Part shown: positions 7,774-15,971 of the stretch, piece after piece
How the letters are laid out: each line of letters opens with the position of its first letter
Position numbering within the stretch: the stretch's first letter is position 1
Assembly (NCBI GenBank): GCA_964476625.1
Contig: CAYZBJ010000030.1
Span: 1 to 42,192, forward strand
Source of the DNA: JAMLIN01 sp964476625
GTDB lineage: Bacteria > Pseudomonadota > Gammaproteobacteria > Burkholderiales > Burkholderiaceae_E
Reading direction: 5' to 3'
DNA length: 42,192 bases
Program-made: the position numbers and the translations under genes
Notes under the pieces: generated by a model
Database searches by the model: none
Told to the model about the DNA's origin: nothing
Seen by the model: only the letters and a program-made list of their open reading frames with translations

Positions 7774-9383
7774 GTCGCCATCTCCTCGCGGTCGTCGTGG
7801 CGCCCACCTCGGCTGTCTGACGAGGACGGGGATCCGGACGAAGACGACGAGCGCGACGAGTTGCGGCGCCGGCGCCGCCCCGAGGAGCCGTTGCGCGATC
7901 CCGTCGAGGACGACGCTGCCGGCGCGAGCCGCCGGCGCTCGGCGCGCAGCAGGTAGCCGAGCACCGCGGCGAAGGTGGTGAGCTGGAAGAGGAAGTCGCC
8001 CAGCAGCACGGTGGACAGCTCCAGCGGCACCTCGGTGACCATCCGCACCAGCATCACCCCCACCAGGGCCGGCGCGAGCCCGCGCGAGGCGCGCGCCGCG
8101 CGCAGGGCGCCCGCCACGAGCGCGCCGAGGTAGGCGAGCAGGCCCAGCACGCCGACCAGGCCGGCGGCGCCGAGCGACTGCATGAACTGGTTGTGGGCAT
8201 GGAAGGCGAAGGGTACCCGCCAGGCGGCGCGAAACGCCTCCGACCAGAGGGCCGGGCCGTAGCCGAAGAGCGGGCTGTCCTTCCAGACCTCGAGGGCGAT
8301 CATCCAGATCCGGGTACGACCCGAGAGATCGGAGATCTCGCGGCCCTTGCGCGAGGCCTCCATCGCACTGGCGAAATCGCTGCGCATGCCCGAGCCGACC
8401 TTCAGTTCGACGACGAGCAGGGCGACGGCCAGCGCCGTGGCAAGCAGCACGCCGACCAGCGCCAGCACCCGCGTGGGTGTCCAGTCCCGCGGGGCCGGGC
8501 GCACACCGCGGCGGTGGCGCAGGCGATAGGCGGTGAAGGGCGCGAGCACCAGCGCCGCCGCGCCCCAGGTGGTCTGCGACTGCGCGATCAGCAGCACCAG
8601 GGCGCCCATGGCGAGCGCCGCGAGGGTGAGCAGCTTGAACTGGAAGGGCCGGTGGATCGTGAGCAGCATCAGCAGCAGGGCGAGCGGCGCAATGCTGTTG
8701 GGGTTGGAGCCCAGCCCCCAGTAGCGGTAGGTCATGCCCGGCAGGCGAGTCTCCTCGGACCCGTACTGTGTGGTCAGGCCCGGGTCGATGGCGCTGGCGA
8801 GCAGGCTCGCGGCCAGGAATACCAGCAACGACCACCTGGCCGCGTCGAGCCATTCGTGGGGCTCGTAGTGGCGGCTGGTGTAGATCGCCCCGACCACCGC
8901 CAGCGGGTAGAGCATCTGGACGGCGAAGGAGGGCACGGTGCCGAAGGCGGCCGGCAGCAGCACGTTGCCGGCGTAGTAGGCGCAAAAGCCGAGGAAGAGC
9001 GGCAGGCCGGCATGGGTGGCGTCGGCCGCGGCGGCGCCGACACCGCCGGCCGGCGCGGCATGGGCGCGGAACAGGCGCCCGACGATGCGCACCAGGGCGA
9101 GGCCGACCACGCTCGCGGTCGACAGGCGCAGCAGCCAGGCCGACAGGCCGCCGGCGTCGATGCCTTCCATGAAGTCGATGTCGCCGAGGTCGCGCCCGGC
9201 CAGCAGTACGCCGGCGGGCGGGGCCAGCGCGATGAGCGCCGCGATGGCGGGCAGGACCCAGCGCCGATAGCGGCCTTCGAGCGCGAGCCCGAAGCCGAAA
9301 CCGACGACGAGCAGCACCGCGCCGGCCGCCGCGAACGCCATGCCGCCGGCAAAGCTGCCGAGCCCCTGCAGGTAAGCCCCCAT
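7770..9383 (-). CDS. O-antigen ligase/polymerase-family membrane protein (Wzy/WaaL-like)
   Basis: 537 residues with about ten or more hydrophobic segments. The large-loop region carries GMTYRYWGLGSNPNSIAPLA, then FGYGPALWSEAFR and FHAHNQFMQSLGAAGLVGVL, the His-Asn block and following helix characteristic of Wzy_C/O-antigen ligase proteins. It would polymerise or ligate undecaprenyl-linked units in the periplasm; polymerase versus ligase cannot be told from sequence. The last ~50 residues are unusual, a Ser/Arg-rich low-complexity tail (RRRRRNSSRSSSSSGSPSSS). The ATG is preceded by GGGGGAACGGGAC on the coding strand; 36 bases separate it from the glycosidase gene, the largest gap in this operon. 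Confidence 0.83.
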   Translation of the reverse strand: MGAYLQGLGSFAGGMAFAAAGAVLLVVGFGFGLALEGRYRRWVLPAIAALIALAPPAGVLLAGRDLGDIDFMEGIDAGGLSAWLLRLSTASVVGLALVRIVGRLFRAHAAPAGGVGAAAADATHAGLPLFLGFCAYYAGNVLLPAAFGTVPSFAVQMLYPLAVVGAIYTSRHYEPHEWLDAARWSLLVFLAASLLASAIDPGLTTQYGSEETRLPGMTYRYWGLGSNPNSIAPLALLLMLLTIHRPFQFKLLTLAALAMGALVLLIAQSQTTWGAAALVLAPFTAYRLRHRRGVRPAPRDWTPTRVLALVGVLLATALAVALLVVELKVGSGMRSDFASAMEASRKGREISDLSGRTRIWMIALEVWKDSPLFGYGPALWSEAFRAAWRVPFAFHAHNQFMQSLGAAGLVGVLGLLAYLGALVAGALRAARASRGLAPALVGVMLVRMVTEVPLELSTVLLGDFLFQLTTFAAVLGYLLRAERRRLAPAASSSTGSRNGSSGRRRRRNSSRSSSSSGSPSSSDSRGGRHDDREEMAT

Positions 9384-9419
9384 CAGTCCCGTTCCCCCGG
9401 CGTATGCCCGGTTGCGCGC

Positions 9420-10592
9420 CTACCAGGCGAGCTGCCGGCCGTCCGCCATTGTGATCTCGACCCGCCCATCCTTGCGCAGCAGGCCGGCCTCGATGGTCTG
9501 CCCGGCGAGCAGGCCGTGCATCTCGTCGATCGCCCGGGCGACCGCCGGATGGCTGGCCGGTTCGCCGAGATGATGCGACTCATGCGAGTACAGGCCCAGG
9601 GTCTTCAGGCCGCCGGCCGCGCCCAGCGCCATCCAGCGCCGGATGGTCAGGATCTTGTCGGCTTCCGACACCCCGCCCTTCTCCCAGTGCCGGTTGTCGC
9701 CGATCTCGGTCAGGTGCAGGTCGACGCCCGGCTTGCCGATCGCGGCGCGGGTCAGCCGCATGCCCTCGATCAGGTCGAGCATCTCCACCGGATTGGTGTC
9801 CCAGTAATGGTAATAGTGGAAGGCGAGCGCATCGGCCCACTGGCCGCCGGCGCCGCCATGGCGGTCGTCGGCCTCGGCCCAGCGCACGATCTTCGGATAG
9901 ACCTTGGGGCCTTCGAAGAGGTCGTTGAAGGGCGGGCTGAGCACGATGATGTCCGGGTCGGCCTGCTTGGCCGCGCGCCAGGCTTCGCGGCAGAGCTCGG
10001 CCAGGTCTTCGGCCGAATCGCGCCAGTAGCGCCCGCCATGGAAGTCGGGTTCGTTCCAGATCTCCAGATAGTCGATGCGCCGCTTGCTGCCAGGCTGGTT
10101 GTAGCGCGACACCAGCGCGGCGGTGAACTCGCCCACCAGGGACATGTCGACCGGCCGGCTGTCGCCGCCGAGGTAGTAGTAGGGGTCGAGCACATTGGGC
10201 CGGGTCGAGGCCCAGGTCGGGGTGCCGTAGAGCGTGAACATCATCGTGTGGCCGCGGGCCGCATGAGTATCGACCCACTCATCGAGCCGCTTCCAGTCGT
10301 AGGCGCCGGGGGCGAGCTGCAGGTCGCGCCAGGCCACGCCGTCGTAGTTGAGCGAGCGCACCGTGCCGTATCGGTAGGTCGGCGCCGGGGAGTCGACGTC
10401 GCCCATGCGCCAGCGCCGCGGCCAGCGGTGGAAGTGGATGCCCACATAGTCCTCGGGTACCTGTACCGGGCCGCCTTCGAGGATGTCGCGGTCGCGCGGG
10501 GGGAGCATCCGCCGCCAGTTGAAGTTGAAGCCGGTGAGCAGGCTGCTCGATGCGAGCGCGGAGCCTGCAACCAGGACGCCGCGGCGGTTCAT
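9420..10592 (-). CDS. exported GH39/GH5-type glycoside hydrolase
   Basis: 390 residues. The N-terminus MNRRGVLVAGSALASSSLL looks like an export signal, possibly Tat-type because of the Arg pair. The body is a TIM-barrel clan-A hydrolase: RIDYLEIWNEPD places the acid/base Glu at about 181 after Asn, and DLHLTEIGDN places the nucleophile Glu at about 295. Other barrel strands are visible (HTMMFTLYGTPTWAS, ADALAFHYYHYWD). PslG, a GH39 enzyme of the Psl exopolysaccharide locus, is a functional precedent. Likely role: trimming or releasing polymer in the periplasm. ATG at 10592 overlaps the upstream GT4 stop (ATGA). Confidence 0.83.
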   Translation of the reverse strand: MNRRGVLVAGSALASSSLLTGFNFNWRRMLPPRDRDILEGGPVQVPEDYVGIHFHRWPRRWRMGDVDSPAPTYRYGTVRSLNYDGVAWRDLQLAPGAYDWKRLDEWVDTHAARGHTMMFTLYGTPTWASTRPNVLDPYYYLGGDSRPVDMSLVGEFTAALVSRYNQPGSKRRIDYLEIWNEPDFHGGRYWRDSAEDLAELCREAWRAAKQADPDIIVLSPPFNDLFEGPKVYPKIVRWAEADDRHGGAGGQWADALAFHYYHYWDTNPVEMLDLIEGMRLTRAAIGKPGVDLHLTEIGDNRHWEKGGVSEADKILTIRRWMALGAAGGLKTLGLYSHESHHLGEPASHPAVARAIDEMHGLLAGQTIEAGLLRKDGRVEITMADGRQLAW

Positions 10593-11860
10593 GCCTGCTC
10601 CAGGAAGTCGATCAGTTGGCGAGCGACCCGGGCCGGGGCGTGGCGGGCGGCGTGGCGGGCGCGCGCCGCCCGGCCCATCGCAGCCAGCCGCGTGGGGTCG
10701 GCGAGCAGGTCGGTGATGAGCGCGGCGGCGGCGTGCGGGTCGTCGGCCGGCAGGGCGAGGCCCTCGACGCCCTCGTCGAAGAGCTCGCCGGTGCCGCCGG
10801 CGGGTACCGCGACGATCGGCCGTCCGGCGGCGAGCGCCTCGATCGGCGCAACCGGCAGGTTCTCGATGCGGGCGGTGTGCAGCAGCGCGCGGTGGCGCGC
10901 CAGCAGCCGGGCGGCATCGGGCACGTAGCCGGCGAAGCGCACCGCATCGGCGATGCCGAGCGCGGCGGCGCGGGCCTCGAGCATGGCGCGGTCGGGGCCG
11001 TCGCCGACGAGGGTCAGGGTCAGGGGCGAACCGGCCCGGTGCGCGGCGGCGACGATCTCGAGCTGGGCCGCCTGGTTCTTGCGCGGCTCCAGGGTGCCGA
11101 TCGAGACGAGGTCGGCGTCGAAGGCCTCGCTCGCGCCGGCGCCGATGGCGCCGACCAGGGTCGGCTCGCCGGGGTCGGCGACGAAGTTCGGGACGATGGC
11201 GTGCGGCACCCGGGCAAGCATCGGCAGGCGCTCGAGCAGCACATCGCGCATGAAGCGCGAGACGAACACCAGGGCGTTGACCTGGGGCAGCCAGCGGGCC
11301 TCGAAGGCGCGGATCGCGTAGAAGTCCTGGCCGCAGCGCGGGATGCGACCGCTTTGTACCCATTCGTCGGCCTGCGACACATTGAAGTGCACCGCCATCA
11401 CCACCTTCTGCCGCGGGCTGGCGCGGGCGGTCAGGGCGGCGGCGGCCGACACCGGGCACTGGGCGTAGAGGGTGCAGGGCGCGCCGTCGGCCAGGCGCTG
11501 GGCCAGCACCGAGCGCAGCAGCGTGCCATGGCCGGTGCGGTACCAGCGCACCGCGAGGCTGGGGGAAAAGGGCTCGATCAGGGCGCGGGCGCCGAGCAGC
11601 ATGCCGATGCGCCAGGGCGCGGCGAAGGGCGACACCACCGAGACCGCCGGCCAGGCCTCCGAGCCTTCGTCGCGCCGGCCGGCGGCGACCGCCGAGAGCA
11701 GTGCCCGCATATGGGCGCGTACGCCGGTCTCGCCCAGCGGGCGCATGACGCTGGCCACCACGACCGGGCGCAGTGGCGTACCCGAGGCGACGGCATGGTC
11801 CGCAACGGTGGCTTCGGCTGGCGCGGGGGCCGTACTCGCGCTGGACGCGGGCGAATGCAT
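10589..11860 (-). CDS. family 4 glycosyltransferase
   Basis: 423 residues, GT-B fold. After an Ala/Ser-rich leader (MHSPASSASTAPAPAEATVA) the first Rossmann strand is RPVVVASVMRPLGETGVRAH. The C-terminal domain has LVSIGTLEPRKNQAAQLEIV, LTLTLVGDGPDRAMLEA and ENLPVAPIEALAAGRPIVA, the E-x7-E donor-binding pattern of GT4, then GGTGELFDEGVEGLALP. The ATG is 8 bases after the stop of the WecA-type gene, and its stop is overlapped by the glycosidase start. It probably adds an early sugar to the lipid-linked intermediate; the linkage is unknown. Confidence 0.85.
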   Translation of the reverse strand: MHSPASSASTAPAPAEATVADHAVASGTPLRPVVVASVMRPLGETGVRAHMRALLSAVAAGRRDEGSEAWPAVSVVSPFAAPWRIGMLLGARALIEPFSPSLAVRWYRTGHGTLLRSVLAQRLADGAPCTLYAQCPVSAAAALTARASPRQKVVMAVHFNVSQADEWVQSGRIPRCGQDFYAIRAFEARWLPQVNALVFVSRFMRDVLLERLPMLARVPHAIVPNFVADPGEPTLVGAIGAGASEAFDADLVSIGTLEPRKNQAAQLEIVAAAHRAGSPLTLTLVGDGPDRAMLEARAAALGIADAVRFAGYVPDAARLLARHRALLHTARIENLPVAPIEALAAGRPIVAVPAGGTGELFDEGVEGLALPADDPHAAAALITDLLADPTRLAAMGRAARARHAARHAPARVARQLIDFLEQA

Positions 11861-11868
11861 GCCCCGGG

Positions 11869-13152
11869 TCAATGGCCGCCGCGGTCGGCGGGGTCGAGGT
11901 CGAAGTCGGCGGGGCGTCCCGCCGAGGGTTTCGGGCTTGCGCGGCCCATGCCGAGCAGCCGACCCAGGCGTCGACCGAGGTCGCGCAAGGGATAGCGCCG
12001 GTGTTCCGGCAGCGGCGCGAGCGGGTCCTCGGGCTGGCCAGCCCAGAAGCGCAGGGCGGCGTAGTGGTAGGCGCCAAAGAGCGCGATCCAGGTCCAGAAC
12101 ATCGCCCAGTCGGCCACGCCCAGGCGCCAGCCGAGGATGCCGAGGCCCCCGAGAAGAGCGGCGGCGGCGAGGATGATCGCTACCGAGCGGCGGATCGACA
12201 GGCCCATGGCTGGCAAGAGGTGGTGCAGGTGACGGTGGTCGGGCGACATCGGGGTGGCGCCCGAGGCGATGCGGCGCAACATGCAGGAGATGGTATCGGC
12301 CAGCGGCACCGCGAGGATCCACAAGGCCACCACCGGGGCCGGCCCGGCCTCGCCGAAGGCACTGGTCGTGCGCACGGCGAGCCAGCCCAGGATGAAGCCC
12401 AGCATCATACTGCCGCCGTCGCCCATGAAGATCGCTGCCTTGCCCCGCCAGGGGGTGCGCAGGTTCAGGACCAGGAAGCCGGCCAGCGCCCCGGTCAGTG
12501 CGTAGGCAACCGGCAGCAAGGCGGCCGCTTCCGGGTGGGATCTGGCCTCGAGGCCGATCGCCAGCGCGAACCAGCCCGTGGCGACGAACGCTAGCCCGCC
12601 GGCCAGGCCGTCGGCGCCATCGCTCATGTTGAGCGCATTGATCACCCCGCATACCCCGAAGATGGTGAAGGGCACCGCGACCAACAGCGGCAGCGGGATC
12701 TCGGCCGCCCAGAAGAGTTCGCCGAGGCTGGAGATGAAGGTACCGCCGATGACGGCGATCAGTACCGCCGTGCCTTGGGCGATGAAGCGCCAGCGGGCGC
12801 GGATCGGGGTGCGGTCGTCGGTGAAGGCCACCGCGAAGACGAGCAGGGCGCCACCGACCAGACCAGCCGCCCACGGAGCGGCCAGCCCGGCGACTACCTC
12901 GGGGTCGATGCCGACACTGGTTGGTGCGACCGAAGCCCAGATGCCGACCACCAGGAGGGTGAGGACGACGCCGATGCCACCGGCGATCGGCACAACGCCG
13001 GCGTGCGCCTTGCGATGGCTGGGCCGATCGACCCAACCGAGGCGACGCGCCAGCGTCGAAACCGGCCCGATGAGGACGAGGAATACCACCGCCGCGAACA
13101 GCGCGATCGGCAGGGACGCGACGAGCGCGTCGGTTGCCTGCAGCAACATCAT
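11869..13152 (-). CDS. wecA: WecA/MraY-family undecaprenyl-phosphate sugar-1-phosphate transferase
   Basis: 427 residues, about eleven TM helices. All family signatures are present: DRPSHRKAHAGVVPIAGG near the start, FTDDR (catalytic Asp pair), NALNMSDGADGLAGG, FMGDGGSMMLGF and the sugar-specificity loop PDHRHLHHLL. WecA attaches GlcNAc-1-P to undecaprenyl phosphate as the first step of O-antigen and similar polymers. The start is one of two adjacent ATGs (13152 or 13149), preceded by GAGAAGAAG; longer in-frame readings are possible but lack a better site. It is first in the minus-strand operon and probably primes its repeat unit; it may also serve the divergent cluster, which has no initiating transferase of its own. 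The symbol is by family and the sugar is unproven. Confidence 0.88.
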   Translation of the reverse strand: MMLLQATDALVASLPIALFAAVVFLVLIGPVSTLARRLGWVDRPSHRKAHAGVVPIAGGIGVVLTLLVVGIWASVAPTSVGIDPEVVAGLAAPWAAGLVGGALLVFAVAFTDDRTPIRARWRFIAQGTAVLIAVIGGTFISSLGELFWAAEIPLPLLVAVPFTIFGVCGVINALNMSDGADGLAGGLAFVATGWFALAIGLEARSHPEAAALLPVAYALTGALAGFLVLNLRTPWRGKAAIFMGDGGSMMLGFILGWLAVRTTSAFGEAGPAPVVALWILAVPLADTISCMLRRIASGATPMSPDHRHLHHLLPAMGLSIRRSVAIILAAAALLGGLGILGWRLGVADWAMFWTWIALFGAYHYAALRFWAGQPEDPLAPLPEHRRYPLRDLGRRLGRLLGMGRASPKPSAGRPADFDLDPADRGGH

Positions 13153-13190
13153 GTGTCGCTTCTTCTCTTGTATGAACCCGGGGCCCTTCC

Positions 13191-13235
13191 CCAGGTTGAA
13201 TTGTGGCCGATGGTCGGGCCGCTGTCTCAACCTGG
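13191..13235. repeat. perfect 9-bp inverted repeat in the wecA operon leader
   Basis: CCAGGTTGA at 13191-13199 is the exact reverse complement of TCAACCTGG at 13227-13235, with 27 bases between. The arms lie about 40-85 bases upstream of the wecA-type ATG. They could form a leader hairpin on the minus transcript or be paired half-sites for a regulator. Confidence 0.6.
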
Positions 13236-13308
13236 CGAGGTCATAGTTCTCGCCTGAGGGCAATCCCGTACTGCGATGGCAATGCCGCAGCGGGTTTACC
13301 CATGCTCC

Positions 13309-13325
13309 TCACCCGATTGGGGTGA
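13309..13325. repeat. 6-bp hairpin in the divergent intergenic region
   Basis: TCACCC (13309-13314) and GGGTGA (13320-13325) around a GATTG loop. It lies about 200 bases before the autokinase ATG. Could be an operator or a chance hairpin. Confidence 0.35.
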
Positions 13326-13527
13326 TCGTGGCTGGCTCGGTGAAATCCGCAGGCAATTTGCCATGTCAATCGATGCTGCCGTGCGAATACGTCACAGAGC
13401 GTCGGGTACGGATCGATAGAATCCGTGAGTTGATGCGATCGTCGGTTCGTCGACCAACGCCAAGCAGCATGCCGGTTACAACAGATCAGACCGGCGCAGC
13501 ATCCCGGGATGGAGTCCTAGCCCTTCA

Positions 13528-15771
13528 ATGAACAAGCCGTTTACGCCGCCTTCGGGCTTGCCGAGCCCGCAGCCGCCGTCCGCCTGGGATCCTTACGCGA
13601 TGCAGGCAGGCATGGCGCCGGAGCGTTCCCTCGCTGACCTGGCCCGCGACGCCACCCCGGAGATCCTCGAGCTCTGGCGTGGGCTGATGCTGCGCAAGTG
13701 GATGATCCTGAGCATCTCGCTGTTGGTGACGGCCGTGACCGTCTTCGTGCTGATGCAGATGACGCCCATCTACCGCAGCAGCGCGGCCGTGCTGATCGAG
13801 CAGAGCCCAAGCCAGGTGGTGGGTATCGACCAGGTCTACGGCGCCATCAGCAGCAGCCGGGAGTACTACACCACCCAAGCGGAGTTCCTCAAGAGCAAGG
13901 ACGTTGCCCTGCGGGTGATTCGCAAGCTGGGGCTGACGACGCATCCGGAGTTCGACCCGCGGCAGACCCCGCCGCCGGCCTGGCGGCAGTGGCTGGCAAG
14001 TCTGCGAGGCAAGGCCGAGCCGGAACTGGCTTCGGACAGCGTGATCGAGCGGCAGGTGTTGGGCAGCTTCGGCAAGCGCCTGGAAGTGACGCCGGTACGC
14101 AATTCACAGTTGGTGGAAGTGTCCTTCGAGTCGAGGGATCCGGACCTGGCCGCGGCGGTGGCCAACGCAATCGCCGCTGCGTACATCGACGCCGACATGG
14201 ATGCTCGGTTCTCGATGACGCAGCAGGCGAACGTCTGGCTGACCGGCCGGCTGTCGGAGCTCAAGACCAACCTGGACGCCAGCGAGCGGGCGTTGCAGGC
14301 ATACCGGGAGCAGCACGGTATTGCCGATACCAAGGGCCTGGCCATGGGTGGCCAGAGCAAGCAGATCGAGGAGCTGACCCAGCGCCTGATCGAGGCGCGC
14401 ATCGCTCGCACGCAAGCCGAGGAGAGCCTGAAGGCGAGTCGTATCGACCGCTACAGTGCTCCGGCCGTGATCCGGGACTTGGCGGTATCGTCCGCCCGGC
14501 AAGCCGAGGCAGCCGCCGAACAGAAGTTCGCCGAGATCCGGTCGAAGTACGGCCCGGCCTTCCCGACCTACAAGGAGGCGGCGCAGGAACTGGAAGCAGC
14601 ACGGGCGAACTCCAAGCGGGCGGCTGATGCAGTAATCGCCTCGATGGACAAGGAGTTCCGCACCGCGAAGGCAGCCGAACAGGCGCTCGAAGACGCCTTG
14701 GCCCGTGCCCGTGGCGGCGTGCAGCAGACCAACCGGGCGGAGATTGACCTCTCCAATTACGAGCGCGAGGTCGAGACCAACCGGCACCTGTACGAGACCT
14801 TTCTGGCGCGGGTGAAGGAAACCGATGTGGCGGGTGACATCCAGAATGCGGTAGCGCGAGTGGTGGATCCGGCGCTGCCGGGGCTGCAGCCGGTCAAGCC
14901 GAAGAAGGCACAGATCAGCCTGCTGGCGCTGCTCGGCTCGCTGTTTAGCGCTTCGGCCCTGGCGTTCCTCCTGAACCGGCTGGACAACACGATCAAGAGC
15001 ACTGAGGCAGTGGAAGAGAAGCTCGGGTTGCCGCTGCTGGGTGCCTTGCCCCGGCTGTCGAAGGAGCAGGGGAAGAAAGCGGCGCGGCTGATGCTGGCCG
15101 AGCCGCAGTCGGCGTTCTCCGAAGGGGTGAGAACCATCAACACCGGCGTGTTGCTCAGCACCCTGGACGAGCCGCACAAGGTAGTTGCCATCAGCTCCAG
15201 CCTGCCGCAGGAAGGGAAGTCCACCTTGGCGGCGAACTTGGCGCTAAGCCAGAGCCAGACCAAACGGGTGCTGCTCATCGATGCGGACTTGCGCCGGCCG
15301 GTAGTGGCCAGGCAGCTCGGTCTGCCCGAGACGGGCGTGGGGCTGACGGAGATGCTGATGCATGCAGCCGGGGTCGATGCGATCCAGTCGGTGGAGGGCA
15401 CCAACCTGAGGGCGCTGACCGCCGGCAAGCTGCCGCCGAACCCGCTCGAGTTGCTGAGCACGGATCGATTCCGGGAGGTGATCTCGGCCTTGCGGGCGCA
15501 GTTCGACCTGGTCGTGATCGACTGCCCGCCGCTGCAGCTGGTGTCCGATGCGTTGGTGATTGGCAGCAACGCCACCGGGCTGATCTACGTGGTCGAGGCG
15601 GGCAAGACGCCTGTATCCCTGGCGCGCAAGAACATCAAGCGGGTGCGGGACGCGGAAGTGCGGCTCTTCGGTATCGCGCTCAATGGCCACGACCATCAGA
15701 AGGCCGAGCGCTACTACGGGGACTATACCGGATATGCGAAGTATGGGGCCAGATATTATGGCGAGAAATAA
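13528..15771 (+). CDS. Wzc-type polysaccharide co-polymerase / tyrosine autokinase
   Basis: 747 residues. Cytoplasmic N-tail, TM1 at about 57-75 (KWMILSISLLVTAVTVFV), a Wzz domain starting TPIYRSSAAVLIEQSPS, a long coiled-coil region, TM2 at KKAQISLLALLGSLFSASAL, then the BY-kinase: Walker A SSLPQEGKST (about 558-566), A' LLIDADLRRP, Walker B LVVIDCPP. It ends with a tyrosine cluster of seven Tyr (AERYYGDYTGYAKYGARYY), the autophosphorylation tail absent from the protein at 1430-3820. It controls chain length and assembles with the outer-membrane exporter in Wzy-dependent export. First gene of the plus-strand cluster, backbone GC. Counter-acting phosphatase: probably the PHP protein at 33859-34659. 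Confidence 0.92.
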   Translation: MNKPFTPPSGLPSPQPPSAWDPYAMQAGMAPERSLADLARDATPEILELWRGLMLRKWMILSISLLVTAVTVFVLMQMTPIYRSSAAVLIEQSPSQVVGIDQVYGAISSSREYYTTQAEFLKSKDVALRVIRKLGLTTHPEFDPRQTPPPAWRQWLASLRGKAEPELASDSVIERQVLGSFGKRLEVTPVRNSQLVEVSFESRDPDLAAAVANAIAAAYIDADMDARFSMTQQANVWLTGRLSELKTNLDASERALQAYREQHGIADTKGLAMGGQSKQIEELTQRLIEARIARTQAEESLKASRIDRYSAPAVIRDLAVSSARQAEAAAEQKFAEIRSKYGPAFPTYKEAAQELEAARANSKRAADAVIASMDKEFRTAKAAEQALEDALARARGGVQQTNRAEIDLSNYEREVETNRHLYETFLARVKETDVAGDIQNAVARVVDPALPGLQPVKPKKAQISLLALLGSLFSASALAFLLNRLDNTIKSTEAVEEKLGLPLLGALPRLSKEQGKKAARLMLAEPQSAFSEGVRTINTGVLLSTLDEPHKVVAISSSLPQEGKSTLAANLALSQSQTKRVLLIDADLRRPVVARQLGLPETGVGLTEMLMHAAGVDAIQSVEGTNLRALTAGKLPPNPLELLSTDRFREVISALRAQFDLVVIDCPPLQLVSDALVIGSNATGLIYVVEAGKTPVSLARKNIKRVRDAEVRLFGIALNGHDHQKAERYYGDYTGYAKYGARYYGEK

Positions 15772-15895
15772 CTCATTAGCTGATGCGTTATGGTCGATTC
15801 TGGGTTCCCTTTCGGGCAGGCAGTTGCGCGGTGTGGCAGAGGTGCAATTGCCGCTTCCGCTAAAGTCTGATCCGACTGGCTTGGGCCGATCCGAC

Positions 15896-15949
15896 ATGAT
15901 CTTCAATCGCGGTCGTACATTGAGCGATGGCGATTGAGATCATTCTCAA
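15896..15949 (+). promoter_or_regulatory. two mutually exclusive hairpins in the leader of the amidotransferase gene
   Basis: ATGATCTTCAATCGC (15896-15910) pairs with GCGATTGAGATCAT (15930-15943), 14 bp with one bulged T. The 3' arm overlaps a second perfect stem, TTGAGA (15934-15939) with TCTCAA (15944-15949), loop TCAT. Both cannot form together, an arrangement seen in attenuators and thermosensors. It lies 22 bases before the ATG at 15972. Function is not known. Confidence 0.45.
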
Positions 15950-15971
15950 AGACGCCTTTGGATTTGAATCT

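Larger units (their letters stand above)
13153..13527. promoter_or_regulatory. 375-bp divergent intergenic region between two polysaccharide clusters
   Basis: No convincing gene is seen. The region must hold promoters for both the minus-strand wecA operon and the plus-strand autokinase gene. I see a perfect 9-bp inverted repeat (13191-13199 with 13227-13235), a 6-bp hairpin TCACCC/GGGTGA (13309-13325), and a -10-like TAGAAT on the plus strand near 13419 without a good -35. No clear sigma-70 or sigma-54 promoter could be fixed by eye. Confidence 0.5.

Noticed and set aside
13277..13291. Sigma-54-like site TGGCAATGCCGCAGC
   Set aside because: GG and GC spacing fits, but the -12 box is CAGC rather than TTGC and the motif is nearly palindromic, so chance is likely.
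15758..15937. 59-codon frame overlapping the autokinase 3' end
   Set aside because: Has an ATG and a weak upstream G-run, but the product matches nothing I know, crosses the composition boundary and contains the leader hairpin arm. Kept only as a remote possibility.
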